Source: Nocardioides ganghwensis (lineage in GTDB: Bacteria > Actinomycetota > Actinomycetes > Propionibacteriales > Nocardioidaceae). Taken from it: a stretch of DNA of 64,000 nt. Under the pieces are notes generated by a model. The model saw nothing but the letters and a program-made list of their open reading frames with translations. It ran no database searches and had not been told where the DNA came from. The position numbers were made by a program, and so were the translations under genes. The stretch's first letter is position 1. Each line of letters starts with the position of its first letter. The stretch lies in contig NZ_JACXYX010000012.1 in assembly GCF_014779655.1 (NCBI RefSeq), forward strand, positions 1 through 64,000. The letters are read 5' to 3'. Positions 27,625-34,028 of this stretch are shown here, one piece after another.

Positions 27625-28203
27625 GTGCACGAGGACACGAGTCGGAGCAGCGGAGGCGTGGCCGTCCGGGAGCGACGTACGGCGGTCCCGTGGGCTGCGA
27701 CGATGGTGGTCGTGGGGCTCGCGCTGGTCATCGCGACCCTCGCCGTGACCTCTTTCGTGGGACAGCGATGGTGGTGGGAACCGGAGGTGGCGGTCCCGAG
27801 GGACGGAGCTGCGCACCGCGTCTCGGTCGAAGGGGCTGGTGAGGCCTACGCGATCTGGGGCGACCGCAGCCTCATCGATCCCGTCTGCACGCTCGCAGGC
27901 GACGACGGAGCGCCGATCGAGGTCATCCCGGTGCCGCGCGACGAGCGTGTGTTCCTCGAAGAGCCGTGGGTCGCGCAGCCCGAGGCGTCGTCCACCTTCA
28001 CGGCACCCGCGGACGGAGTGGTCGTCGCGACCTGCGCCGACGTCGACGCGACCCCGGTCCAGGAGCTCCACCTGGCCCCGATCCACCCGCGCATCTACTA
28101 CGACGCGATCCAGTACGGCCCACTGCTCCTCGGCCTGTTGCTCCTCGTCGGCGGCATCGGCCTCGCCGTGGTCACCGCGATCCGGCGGCCGGCGCGCAGC
28201 TGA
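27625..28203 (+). CDS. Membrane protein of unknown function with two TM segments
   Basis: A 192-residue protein, unrecognised. It has a membrane segment at about 24-46 (TMVVVGLALVIATLAVTSFVG), an outside domain of about 110 residues with two cysteines (DPVCTL, VATCADV) that could form a disulfide, a second segment at about 160-180, and a short basic tail. The GTG start is supported by TAGCCT at 27612-27617, 8 nt upstream. The topology suggests both ends in the cytoplasm and a small extracytoplasmic sensor-like domain (inference). Ends in a hairpin shared with the convergent DksA-like gene. Confidence 0.6.
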   Translation: MHEDTSRSSGGVAVRERRTAVPWAATMVVVGLALVIATLAVTSFVGQRWWWEPEVAVPRDGAAHRVSVEGAGEAYAIWGDRSLIDPVCTLAGDDGAPIEVIPVPRDERVFLEEPWVAQPEASSTFTAPADGVVVATCADVDATPVQELHLAPIHPRIYYDAIQYGPLLLGLLLLVGGIGLAVVTAIRRPARS

Positions 28204-28227
28204 GGCTCGCTGCGCTCGCACCTCAGC
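28199..28227. terminator. Bidirectional hairpin containing a repeat-like core
   Basis: GCTGAGG (28199-28205) pairs with CCTCAGC (28221-28227). The loop holds CTCGCTGCGCTC (28206-28217), one base different from the reverse complement of the GAGCGAAGCGAG repeat. It covers the stop codons of two convergent genes and may have been recruited as their terminator. Confidence 0.55.
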
Positions 28228-28597
28228 CACGCACCGAGGCGCACCTGATGCACGTCCGGGCGGCCGGCAGGGCCTCCAGCCGCGCATCCCCGATCGCCGA
28301 CCCGCAGCGCTCGCACGCGCCGTACGAGCCCGCCTCGAGGCGCTCGAGCGCGGCGTCGATCTCGGTGAGGTGGTGGCGCACCTGCCGGACCAGCGCCCCG
28401 ATCTGGGAGCGCTCGAAGGCGATCGTCGCGCCCTCCGGGTCGTGCTCGTCGTCGGCGTTGGTGTCGAGCGAGGCGGCCACCACGGAGTCGTAGTCGCCGG
28501 TCAGGCTCGCCAGCCGCGCGAGTGCCTGCTCCCGCTCGGCAGCGAGGCGGCGCCGGGTCTCGTGCATCACCTCGTCCACCACCCCATGGTGACCCAC
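28223..28597 (-). CDS. DksA/TraR-family C4 zinc-finger protein
   Basis: A 124-residue DksA/TraR-like protein. Residues about 1-75 form a charged coiled coil (RRRLAAEREQALARLASLTG at its start) and the C-terminus is a four-cysteine zinc finger, CERC...CIRC, spaced as in the family. Members of this group bind the RNA polymerase secondary channel, though actinobacterial proteins of this type are poorly studied. ATG at 28597 is used. MHETRR ten codons later is an alternative. Divergent from the Ser/Thr kinase, 71 nt away. Confidence 0.83.
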   Translation of the reverse strand: MGHHGVVDEVMHETRRRLAAEREQALARLASLTGDYDSVVAASLDTNADDEHDPEGATIAFERSQIGALVRQVRHHLTEIDAALERLEAGSYGACERCGSAIGDARLEALPAARTCIRCASVRG

Positions 28598-28668
28598 CCG
28601 TACGACAGCGCTCCCGGCACGGCGCGCGGATCGGGGTGACCACGGCTCGGCGCCCGTATCCTCGTGCC

Positions 28669-30318
28669 GTGACGACGTCCCCGAAGGCGCCGCCGCCCGG
28701 TCTCACCGTCGGCGGCTACGCGCTGCGTGCCCGCCTCGGCGAGGGTGGCATGGGCGTGGTCCACCTCGGCCAGAAGCCGGGGGAGCGGCCGGTGGCGATC
28801 AAGGTCCTGCGCCCGCACGTCGTCGGCGACGACGAGGCCCGACGCCGGCTCGCGCGCGAGGTCAGCTCGCTGAGCAGGGTCCGCAGCCGTCGTATCGCGG
28901 AGATCGTCGACGCCGACCCGTTCGGCGACATCCCCTTCGTCGCCACCCGCTACGTCCCGGGCCTCTCGCTGCACGACCACGTGCAGGAGGAGGGGCCACT
29001 GGCCGACGACGACCTGCTGTGGTTCGCCGACTGCCTCGCAGAGGCGCTGGAGGCGGTGCACGACGTCGGGGTGCTGCACCGCGACATCAAGCCCTCCAAC
29101 GTGATGATGGAGGGCCGTACGCCCATCCTCATCGACTTCGGCCTGGCCCGCGTCGCCGACGACTCGCGCATCACCATGAACGGCTGGCTGCTCGGGACGC
29201 CGGGCTACCTCGCCCCCGAGATCCTCTACGGCGACGACGCGACCGCGGCCTCCGACGTGCACGCCTGGGCCGCCACGGTCGCCTACGCCGGCACCGGCCG
29301 CGCGCCCTACGGCCGCGGGCCGTCGATGGCGATCATGGACCGCGTCCGCCGTGGCGAGCACGACCTCACCGGGCTCGACCCCGACGTGCTCGAGCTCGTG
29401 GAGGACGCGCTCGCACCGTCGCCCGAGGACCGGCCGTCGCTCGACGAGGTCCGCGACTGGCTCGAGGACCTGAGGTCGCCGTCCGACGTGCACGACGAAG
29501 GAGCGCCGGCGCGGGACCACCACGCCGCGGCGCCCGTCACGCTGCCCTACGCGGCGCTCGCGCAGGAGGCGTACGCCGCGCCGACGCACGTCGGCACCGC
29601 CGCCGCGCCGCCAGCGCCGGTCGACGAGCCCGTGCACTGGTCCGACGACTGGACCGCCCCGACGGACCCCTACGACCACCGGCCGGACGGCCCGACCGAG
29701 TACGTCACCGACTACGGCCCCCCTGCACGCGAACGGGTGCCCACCGGCCAGCGCCTGCGTCGGTCGCTGACCCTCCTCGCCCTCGGTGGCGTCGTCACCG
29801 GCGGCATCGTCCTCGCGCCCTACGTGAGTCTCGCCGTCCTCTTCGTCGCGACCTGGCTGCTGCGCAGCGGCTCCCTCGCCGCCGCGTCCGCCGGCAACCG
29901 CCGCGACCGGCGCGGGGCGAGGTGGTACGACGGCCTCCAGGTGCTGCTGGCCGCACCGTGGCACGTCGTCGCCGGCCTCGGCGGGTCGGTCGTCCTGCTC
30001 CTCTGGAGCGCGGGGATCGCGTGCGCCGTCGCACTGCTCTGCTTCGCCGCGTCCCTCTCGATGACCACCTCGCTCGCGGCCGTCGGCGGCGCCTTCGCGG
30101 TCTCGGCCTGGTGGGGTCCCGGCGCCGAGCGCGTCCGCTCGCCGGTGCACCGGCTGGTCGACCCGCTCGCCCGCCGCGGAGTGCCGTGGCTGCTGGTCAC
30201 GCTGCTCGTCGCGGCCGCCGGCTCGGGGCTGGGCGCGGCCGCGTCGGCGCAGGGCACCAGCTGGACGCCCTACGACGGCGCGCCGTTCTCCGACGTGCGG
30301 CTGCCCGGCTGGCTCTGA
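28669..30318 (+). CDS. Membrane-anchored Ser/Thr protein kinase
   Basis: A 549-residue PknB-type kinase. The kinase domain spans about 17-280: glycine loop GEGGMG (24-29), ATP lysine Lys45 (VAIKVL), catalytic loop HRDIKPSN (His137, Asp139), DFG at Asp156 and APE in GTPGYLAPEIL. A Pro/Asp/His-rich linker with a PTHVGTAAAPPAP stretch (about 280-360) leads to a C-terminal region with three to four membrane segments (about 365-535). No PASTA or other ligand-binding repeat is present, so signal input is unclear. TATCCT at 28657-28662 ends 7 nt before the GTG, supporting this start. Confidence 0.9.
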   Translation: MTTSPKAPPPGLTVGGYALRARLGEGGMGVVHLGQKPGERPVAIKVLRPHVVGDDEARRRLAREVSSLSRVRSRRIAEIVDADPFGDIPFVATRYVPGLSLHDHVQEEGPLADDDLLWFADCLAEALEAVHDVGVLHRDIKPSNVMMEGRTPILIDFGLARVADDSRITMNGWLLGTPGYLAPEILYGDDATAASDVHAWAATVAYAGTGRAPYGRGPSMAIMDRVRRGEHDLTGLDPDVLELVEDALAPSPEDRPSLDEVRDWLEDLRSPSDVHDEGAPARDHHAAAPVTLPYAALAQEAYAAPTHVGTAAAPPAPVDEPVHWSDDWTAPTDPYDHRPDGPTEYVTDYGPPARERVPTGQRLRRSLTLLALGGVVTGGIVLAPYVSLAVLFVATWLLRSGSLAAASAGNRRDRRGARWYDGLQVLLAAPWHVVAGLGGSVVLLLWSAGIACAVALLCFAASLSMTTSLAAVGGAFAVSAWWGPGAERVRSPVHRLVDPLARRGVPWLLVTLLVAAAGSGLGAAASAQGTSWTPYDGAPFSDVRLPGWL

Positions 30319-30390
30319 GGTCCGGCTCCGAGGTCCGCTCCGAGGTCCGCTCTGAGGTCCGGCTCCGAGGTCCGGCTCCGAGGTCTTCTC
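30316..30390 (+). repeat. Tandem repeat of a 12-13 bp unit after the kinase gene
   Basis: Six head-to-tail copies of (T/C)GAGGTCCG(G)CTC run from the kinase stop codon (the TGA is part of the first unit) to 30390: 30316-30328, 30329-30340, 30341-30352, 30353-30365, 30366-30378 and a degenerate 30379-30390. Units differ by a single inserted G. It is not self-complementary, so not an obvious terminator. Confidence 0.8.
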
Positions 30391-30480
30391 CGGCAAGTCC
30401 ACCCCGAAGTGGTCTTCCCGCGGGTCCCCGCGGAGGCTTACGTTCCCCTCGACCGACTCTGACGAGAGGGGACCCCCCTG

Positions 30481-31500
30481 ATGAACCCCACCACCCGTGC
30501 CCTGCAACGCCTCGGCGTCACGGCCACCGCGCTCGCCCTCGGGATGGGCATGTCGACGCCGACGTTCGGTGCGCCGGCCAAGGACACCTCGACCGACTGC
30601 ATCGAGTACGGCGACGTCGCCAAGGGCCCGGCCGGCACCATCCCGCGCGACGACCTCCACGTCGTCCACAAGGACCCGCTGGCCAAGGCGGCCCGCGCGG
30701 CGCGTACGTCCGCCCGGGCCAAGCCGGGAGCCACCGCCGCCGCGGCGTTCGAGCCGGTCGAGATCCCGGTCCGCTTCAACGTCGTCTACAAGGACAGGAG
30801 CGCGGACGGCGGCTACCTGTCCGACGAGCGGGTGGCGGAGCAGATCAGGGTGCTCAACGAGGGCTTCGCCGGCACCGGCTTCTCGTTCGTGCTCGAGGAG
30901 ATCGACCGCGTGAAGCAGCCCGAGTGGTTCAACCTGGTCTCGTCCAACGGCGGGCTTCCCCGCTTCTACCGCGGCAGCGGCAAGGAGGTGAAGATGAAGA
31001 AGTACTTCTACGACGACAGCACCTCCGAGACGCTCAACATCTACTCCGCCTCGCTGGCGCAGTCGCTGCTCGGCTGGGCCTACTTCCCCTCCGACTTCAC
31101 CCCTGAGACCACCCTCGGCGACCCGCTGCCCCAGTACCGCGACGGCGTCGTCGTCGACTACCGCAGCCTGCCCACGGTGGAGAACGACACGGGCGACTCC
31201 TCGGTCTACACCGTCTACGGCGAGGGAGACACCGCCACGCACGAGGTCGGCCACTGGCTCGAGCTCTACCACACGTTCCAGGGCGGCTGCTCCGAGCCGG
31301 GGGACTACGTGGCCGACACCGCTCCCGAGGCCTCGCCGGCCTTCCAGTGCCCGACCGGACGTGACACCTGCGAGGGCGGGGGAGTCGACCCCATCACCAA
31401 CTTCATGGACTACACCTACGACTCCTGCATGACCGAGTTCACCGCCGGCCAGGCCGCGCGGATGCAGATGGCGTGGACGGAGTACCGCGCGCTCTCCTGA
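30481..31500 (+). CDS. Secreted M43-type (pappalysin-like) zinc metalloprotease
   Basis: A 339-residue exported protease. The first about 30 residues are a signal peptide (VTATALALGMGMSTPTFG/APA). The active site is HEVGHWLELYH, zinc ligands His254, His258 and His264 with catalytic Glu255, and the downstream Met-turn NFMDYTYDSC is typical of the M43 family. A pro-region of about 70 residues rich in Ala/Arg/Lys precedes the strand FEPVEIPVRFNVVY. Cysteines in GGCSEPGDYV and FQCPTGRDTC probably form disulfides. GAGGGGACC precedes the ATG. Secreted peptidases of this type degrade external protein. The target is unknown. Confidence 0.87.
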   Translation: MNPTTRALQRLGVTATALALGMGMSTPTFGAPAKDTSTDCIEYGDVAKGPAGTIPRDDLHVVHKDPLAKAARAARTSARAKPGATAAAAFEPVEIPVRFNVVYKDRSADGGYLSDERVAEQIRVLNEGFAGTGFSFVLEEIDRVKQPEWFNLVSSNGGLPRFYRGSGKEVKMKKYFYDDSTSETLNIYSASLAQSLLGWAYFPSDFTPETTLGDPLPQYRDGVVVDYRSLPTVENDTGDSSVYTVYGEGDTATHEVGHWLELYHTFQGGCSEPGDYVADTAPEASPAFQCPTGRDTCEGGGVDPITNFMDYTYDSCMTEFTAGQAARMQMAWTEYRALS

Positions 31501-31635
31501 GGTCCTCAGCACGGACGCCCCGCGCGAACTGTGCGGGAAGTGTGCGGGTCACTGACCGTGGTCGGTGGCCCGCACCACCGCTGGACTGGTGGTGCCGGGA
31601 TCCGCAGGGGGTCCCATCACGAGGGGAAACACCAC

Positions 31636-32052
31636 ATGAGCACCACCACCGTACGACGCCTCGGCGTCGTCGCCGGCGCAGCTGCCGCGGCCATCGCCGT
31701 CACGGCGACGAGCGCCAGCGCGCACCACTGCTTCGTCCCGATGTACTCCCTGTCGGGGCCGACCTCGGCCAACTGGTTCGTGGTCTCGGCCGCGATGGGG
31801 GCGGAGTTCGAGGGCTACGCCGCCGAGTGCGAGGGAGCCGAGGAGGCGGGGTACGCCGCGCTGCGCGAGGCGGGCCTCCCGGTCGGACTCAAGATCTTCG
31901 AGAAGATGACGATCGGCGACCCGAAGCACACCGGCCGGACGAACCCCAACGGCGCCGACGGCATCGGCCTGGAGTACTTCGCCGACGGCTCGCCGCTGCC
32001 GGAGCAGATGGTCACCACCTACATCGCCGGCGCGGAGGCGTACGCCTGCTGA
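31636..32052 (+). CDS. Small secreted protein of unknown function
   Basis: A 138-residue exported protein with an Ala-rich signal peptide (about 1-29, cleavage near SASA|HH). The mature part begins His-His-Cys (AHHCFVPMYSLSGPTSANWF) and has two more cysteines, ECEG and the C-terminal Cys. A His-His-Cys N-terminus could bind a metal once the signal is removed (inference). GAGGGGAAAC lies 4-13 nt before the ATG. It follows the metalloprotease by 135 nt and ends in a strong hairpin. No family recognised. Confidence 0.65.
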   Translation: MSTTTVRRLGVVAGAAAAAIAVTATSASAHHCFVPMYSLSGPTSANWFVVSAAMGAEFEGYAAECEGAEEAGYAALREAGLPVGLKIFEKMTIGDPKHTGRTNPNGADGIGLEYFADGSPLPEQMVTTYIAGAEAYAC

Positions 32053-32076
32053 CCGGCTGCTGATCTGGGGGACACG

Positions 32077-32119
32077 CTGCGTCCCGGGGGCCGTCGTGGG
32101 GGCGGCGCCCGGGACGCAG
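32077..32119 (+). terminator. Hairpin after the small secreted protein
   Basis: CTGCGTCCCGGG (32077-32088) is perfectly complementary to CCCGGGACGCAG (32108-32119), a 12-bp stem with a 19-nt GC-rich loop and no T-tract. It insulates the cimA leader from the genes upstream. Confidence 0.6.
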
Positions 32120-32137
32120 TCGCGCGTGGCCGACCGG

Positions 32138-32160
32138 ATTCCGAGACGGGCGTCTCACGG
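32138..32160 (+). promoter_or_regulatory. GAGACG palindrome upstream of the cimA leader
   Basis: ATTCCGAGACGG at 32138-32149 is identical to the 12-mer at 7015-7026 upstream of the ilvB leader. Here it is part of the perfect palindrome GAGACGGGCGTCTC (32143-32156). It lies about 16-38 bp upstream of a possible -10 (CACGAT, 32176-32181). Candidate site for a regulator shared by the two branched-chain units. Confidence 0.45.
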
Positions 32161-32188
32161 CCGGGCGGGGCGTGGCACGATCGGACCC

Positions 32189-32218
32189 GTGAGCACCAGC
32201 ACCATCATCATTGCCTAG
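32189..32218 (+). CDS. cimA leader peptide (9 residues, three Ile codons)
   Basis: GTG at 32189 opens a nine-codon frame MSTSTIIIA ending at TAG 32216. Three consecutive isoleucine codons (ATC-ATC-ATT) just before the stop, followed 27 nt later by a perfect intrinsic terminator, are the design of an amino-acid attenuator. Isoleucine is the end product of the citramalate route begun by the downstream gene. CACGAT at 32176-32181 ends 8 nt before the GTG, so the transcript may start at the leader codon. Confidence 0.82.
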   Translation: MSTSTIIIA

Positions 32219-32244
32219 CGCGACGGGACTCCCCGCCGCGCCGA

Positions 32245-32270
32245 CCTCCTGCACCCCAGGAGGTTTTTTT
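32245..32270 (+). terminator. cimA attenuator (intrinsic terminator)
   Basis: CCTCCTG (32245-32251) and CAGGAGG (32257-32263) form a perfect 7-bp stem over a 5-nt loop, followed by seven T residues (32264-32270). It lies 30 nt before cimA. The upstream GGGACTCCCCG segment (32225-32235) could form a competing structure when the ribosome stalls. Confidence 0.9.
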
Positions 32271-32299
32271 GTACCCCCGCCTCGACCGAGAGACCTCCG

Positions 32300-33982
32300 A
32301 TGGACCTGCACGGCTCGTTCCACGTCTACGACACCACCCTGCGCGACGGCGCCCAGCAGGAGGGGCTCAACCTCTCCGTGGCCGACAAGCTGGTCATCGC
32401 CCGCCAGCTCGACGACCTCGGCGTGGGCTACATCGAGGGCGGCTGGCCCGGCGCCAACCCCAAGGACACCGAGTTCTTCCGGCGCGCGCGTGAGGAGCTC
32501 GACCTGCGCCACGCGCGGCTCGCGGCCTTCGGCGCCACCCGCCGCGCCGGCGTACGGGCCGCCGACGACCCGCTCGTCGCGGCGCTGCGCGACTCCGGCG
32601 CCGGGGTGGTCACCCTCGTCGCGAAGTCGCACGACCGGCACGTCGAGCTCGCGCTGCGCACGACGCTGGAGGAGAACCTCGCGATGGTGCGCGACACCGT
32701 CAGCCACCTCCGCGCGGAGGGGCAGACGGTCTTCCTCGACGCGGAGCACTTCTTCGACGGCTACCGCGAGAACCGGGCCTACGCCCTCGAGGTGCTGCGC
32801 ACGGCCGCCGAGGCGGGCGCCGAGGTCGTCGCGCTCTGCGACACCAACGGCGGCATGCTGCCCGACTGGGTCTTCGACGTGGTCCTCGACGTGATCGAGT
32901 CGACCGGCGCCCGCGTCGGCATCCACGCCCACAACGACAGCGGCTGCGCGGTCGCCAACTCCCTCGCCGCGGTGGCGGCCGGCGCCACCCACGTGCAGGG
33001 CTGCATCAACGGGTACGGCGAGCGCACCGGCAACGCCGACCTCGTCACCGTCGTGGCCAACCTCGAGCTCAAGCTGGACCGCGCCGTCCTGCCCCAGGGG
33101 CTCCTGCGCGAGGCGACCCGCATCGCCCACGCCGTCGCGGAGGTCACCAACGTCCCGCCCGCGTCCCGCCAGCCGTACGTCGGCACGTCGGCCTTCGCGC
33201 ACAAGGCCGGGCTGCACGCCAGCGCCATCAAGGTCGACCCCAACCTCTACCAGCACCTCGATCCGCTCGTCGTCGGCAACGACATGCGCCTGCTCGTCTC
33301 CGACATGGCCGGCCGCGCCTCGATCGAGCTCAAGGGCAAGGAGCTCGGCTACGACCTCTCCGACGACCGCGAGCTCGTCACGAGGGTCACGGCCCGGGTG
33401 AAGGAGATGGAGCAGCGCGGCCACACCTTCGAGGCCGCCGACGCCTCCTTCGAGCTGCTGCTCGCCGAGGAGGTGGAGGGCACGCGGCCGTCCTACTTCG
33501 ACGTCGAGTCGTGGCGGGTCATCACCGAGACCCGCCCCGACGGCGAGGCGATCTCCGAGGCGACGGTGAAGCTGCGAACACCGGGGGCCGAGCCTGCGAG
33601 GTCACCGGACGAGGTGAGGAGGTTGAGGGGGCTCGGCTCGGACGCGCCAGCGGACGAGCGACCTGTCTCGAAACCAGGCTCGGAGGGCGTGCGCTACGTC
33701 GTGACCGGTGAGGGCAACGGCCCGGTCAACGCCCTCGACGCGGCACTGCGCGAGGCGATCGGCCAGGCCTTCCCGGAGGTCGCGAAGTTCGAGCTCATCG
33801 ACTACAAGGTGCGCATCCTCGACCAGGGCCACGGCACCGACGCGATCACCCGCGTGCTGATCGAGACCACCGACGGGGAGTCGTCGTGGGTCACCGTCGG
33901 CGTCGGCGCCAACGTCATCGAGGCGTCGTGGGGCGCGCTGGTCGACGGCCTCACCTTCGGCCTGCGCCGGCACCACCGCTGA
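32300..33982 (+). CDS. cimA: (R)-citramalate synthase
   Basis: Condenses acetyl-CoA with pyruvate to citramalate, opening the threonine-independent route to isoleucine. A TIM-barrel HMGL-type domain starts YDTTLRDGAQQEGLNLS, with GGWPGANPKD typical of CimA rather than LeuA, CDTNGGMLPDWV, and metal histidines in IHAHNDSGCAVANS. The C-terminal LeuA-type regulatory domain begins near residue 415 and contains EGNGPVNALDAAL. At 560 residues it is longer than usual. About 36 residues (TPGAEPARSPDE... to ...PVSKPGSE, bases about 33577-33690) interrupt the link between SEATVKL and the VTGEGNGPVNA strand, and their DNA looks like the window's palindromic repeat. Controlled by the isoleucine-coded leader. 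Confidence 0.94.
   Translation: MDLHGSFHVYDTTLRDGAQQEGLNLSVADKLVIARQLDDLGVGYIEGGWPGANPKDTEFFRRAREELDLRHARLAAFGATRRAGVRAADDPLVAALRDSGAGVVTLVAKSHDRHVELALRTTLEENLAMVRDTVSHLRAEGQTVFLDAEHFFDGYRENRAYALEVLRTAAEAGAEVVALCDTNGGMLPDWVFDVVLDVIESTGARVGIHAHNDSGCAVANSLAAVAAGATHVQGCINGYGERTGNADLVTVVANLELKLDRAVLPQGLLREATRIAHAVAEVTNVPPASRQPYVGTSAFAHKAGLHASAIKVDPNLYQHLDPLVVGNDMRLLVSDMAGRASIELKGKELGYDLSDDRELVTRVTARVKEMEQRGHTFEAADASFELLLAEEVEGTRPSYFDVESWRVITETRPDGEAISEATVKLRTPGAEPARSPDEVRRLRGLGSDAPADERPVSKPGSEGVRYVVTGEGNGPVNALDAALREAIGQAFPEVAKFELIDYKVRILDQGHGTDAITRVLIETTDGESSWVTVGVGANVIEASWGALVDGLTFGLRRHHR
33621..33675 (+). repeat. Repeat-like insert inside cimA
   Basis: GGTTGAG at 33621-33627 and GTCTCGAAACC at 33665-33675 match the two ends of the element at 51201-51237 (GGTTGAGCAGCG...GTGTCGAAACC). 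Between them are decayed copies of the core (CTCGGCTCGGACG, GGACGAGCGA). The element lies in frame within an otherwise standard cimA coding region. Confidence 0.55.
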
Positions 33983-33984
33983 CC

Positions 33985-34025
33985 CGTACGGGCGCCGCCA
34001 CCGTTGCGGCGGCGGCGCCCGTACG
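33985..34025. terminator. Bidirectional terminator between cimA and the LVIVD gene
   Basis: CGTACGGGCGCCGCC (33985-33999) is perfectly complementary to GGCGGCGCCCGTACG (34011-34025): a 15-bp stem with an 11-nt loop between the stops of two convergent genes. Confidence 0.8.
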
Positions 34026-34028
34026 CGG

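Noticed and set aside
30316..30390. CRISPR array
   Set aside because: The units are 12-13 bp, head to tail with no unique spacers, and no cas gene lies nearby.
33500..33700. Frameshift or sequencing error in cimA
   Set aside because: The frame continues into a normal EGNGPVNALD and C-terminal domain. The extra residues are bounded by repeat ends, so an in-frame insertion is the better reading.
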